From a bacterium CG2_30_54_10 (GTDB taxonomy: Bacteria > Muiribacteriota > Ozemobacteria > Ozemobacterales > Ozemobacteraceae), in NCBI GenBank assembly GCA_001872985.1, contig MNYA01000027.1, forward strand, positions 1-5,473: 5,473 nt of DNA. The letters are read 5' to 3'. The position numbers and the translations under genes are program-made. The notes beneath the pieces were generated by a model. It made no database searches. It worked only from the letters and a program-made list of their open reading frames with translations, and was not told the origin of the DNA. Below, one piece after another: positions 5,372-5,473 of this stretch (positions are counted from its first letter, which is position 1; the number at the start of each line of letters is the position of its first letter).

Positions 5372-5473
5372 ATGGGAAAAACGAAAGCAGAACCGAGGGC
5401 GCAAGGCGCCCGACCGCGGAGCAGTAAGGTCGACCAATCACTGCAATGGGTGGGGGAAGCCGTTGCCAAGGCG
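5372..5473 (+). CDS. Possible start of a divergent plus-strand gene, unrecognised and partial
   Basis: From ATG 5372 the frame is open for 34 codons to the window end. It begins MGKTKAEPRAQGARP and reaches SLQWVGEAVAKA, a protein-like composition. There is no stop in this frame back to 5279, but no good ribosome site precedes the ATG. A competing plus-strand frame starts at ATG 5319 behind AAGGA and is also open to the edge. The minus strand has a 50-codon open frame ending in TAA near 5317 that could be the tail of an upstream gene. I recognise none of the three; this one is only the most protein-like to my eye. Confidence 0.25.
   Translation, partial: MGKTKAEPRAQGARPRSSKVDQSLQWVGEAVAKA
5397..5411. 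other. Compact GC hairpin GGGCGC-AAG-GCGCCC
   Basis: Perfect 6-bp stem with a 3-base loop. No T-tract follows on either strand, so it is not a standard intrinsic terminator. Nearby are an 8-bp palindrome GGTCGACC (5428-5435) and flanking GCAGT/ACTGC arms (5421-5425 and 5439-5443). It may be a protein site, an RNA structure or chance within coding sequence. Confidence 0.45.

Noticed and set aside
1..5473. CRISPR array, insertion sequence, tRNA or rRNA
   Set aside because: No spaced direct repeats, transposase-like protein, terminal inverted repeats or cloverleaf/rRNA sequence were seen; the only tandem repeats are the two 10-bp pairs and the coding repeat.

Overview
The window looks like an ordinary stretch of chromosome from a bacterium that exports envelope proteins. 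It has moderate-to-high GC coding sequence and AT-rich intergenic gaps. A LysM protein, a TolB-like exported beta-propeller and a membrane histidine kinase suggest a peptidoglycan-containing, probably diderm bacterium. Nothing here fixes the phylum. I saw no tRNA, rRNA, CRISPR array, insertion sequence or phage gene.

All four clear genes lie on the minus strand, so the reading order runs from high to low coordinates. (1) 5273-3132 is a complete 713-residue sensor histidine kinase: TM, about 260 extracytoplasmic residues, TM, HAMP, PAS, HisKA, HATPase_c. No response regulator is visible beside it. (2) 3009-1357 is a 550-residue exported protein. It has a signal peptide, Pro-rich linkers, one LysM domain, a long Ala/Lys-rich TolA-like helix and an unrecognised C-terminal helical region. 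(3) 1255-401 is a 284-residue exported protein with TolB-like (PD40) beta-propeller repeats. (4) 395 to the window edge is a universal stress protein (UspA family) missing its last residues. Only 5 bases separate genes 3 and 4, so they should be co-transcribed and possibly translationally coupled.

The two AT-rich gaps hold the best regulatory signals. The 122-bp gap before the LysM gene has a sigma70-like promoter (TTTACA-18-TATAAT), a strong GAGGTGA ribosome site and two tandem 10-bp copies of TTTTCACGGA. The 101-bp gap before the TolB-like gene has a sigma70-like promoter (TTGGCG-17-TATACT), and its predicted start falls inside the stem of a terminator-like hairpin. Just upstream is another pair of tandem 10-bp repeats, spanning the LysM stop codon. 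Transcription is therefore probably in three units: kinase; LysM gene; TolB-like plus usp.

The last 200 bases (5274-5473), upstream of the kinase, are not confidently coding. They are open in more than one frame and rich in short inverted repeats. A divergent plus-strand gene may begin at 5372.

I found no defence system or clearly new molecular machine. The items most worth following are the LysM/TolA-like protein with its unassigned C-terminus, the terminator-overlapping promoter, and the shared phased-repeat design of the two promoters.
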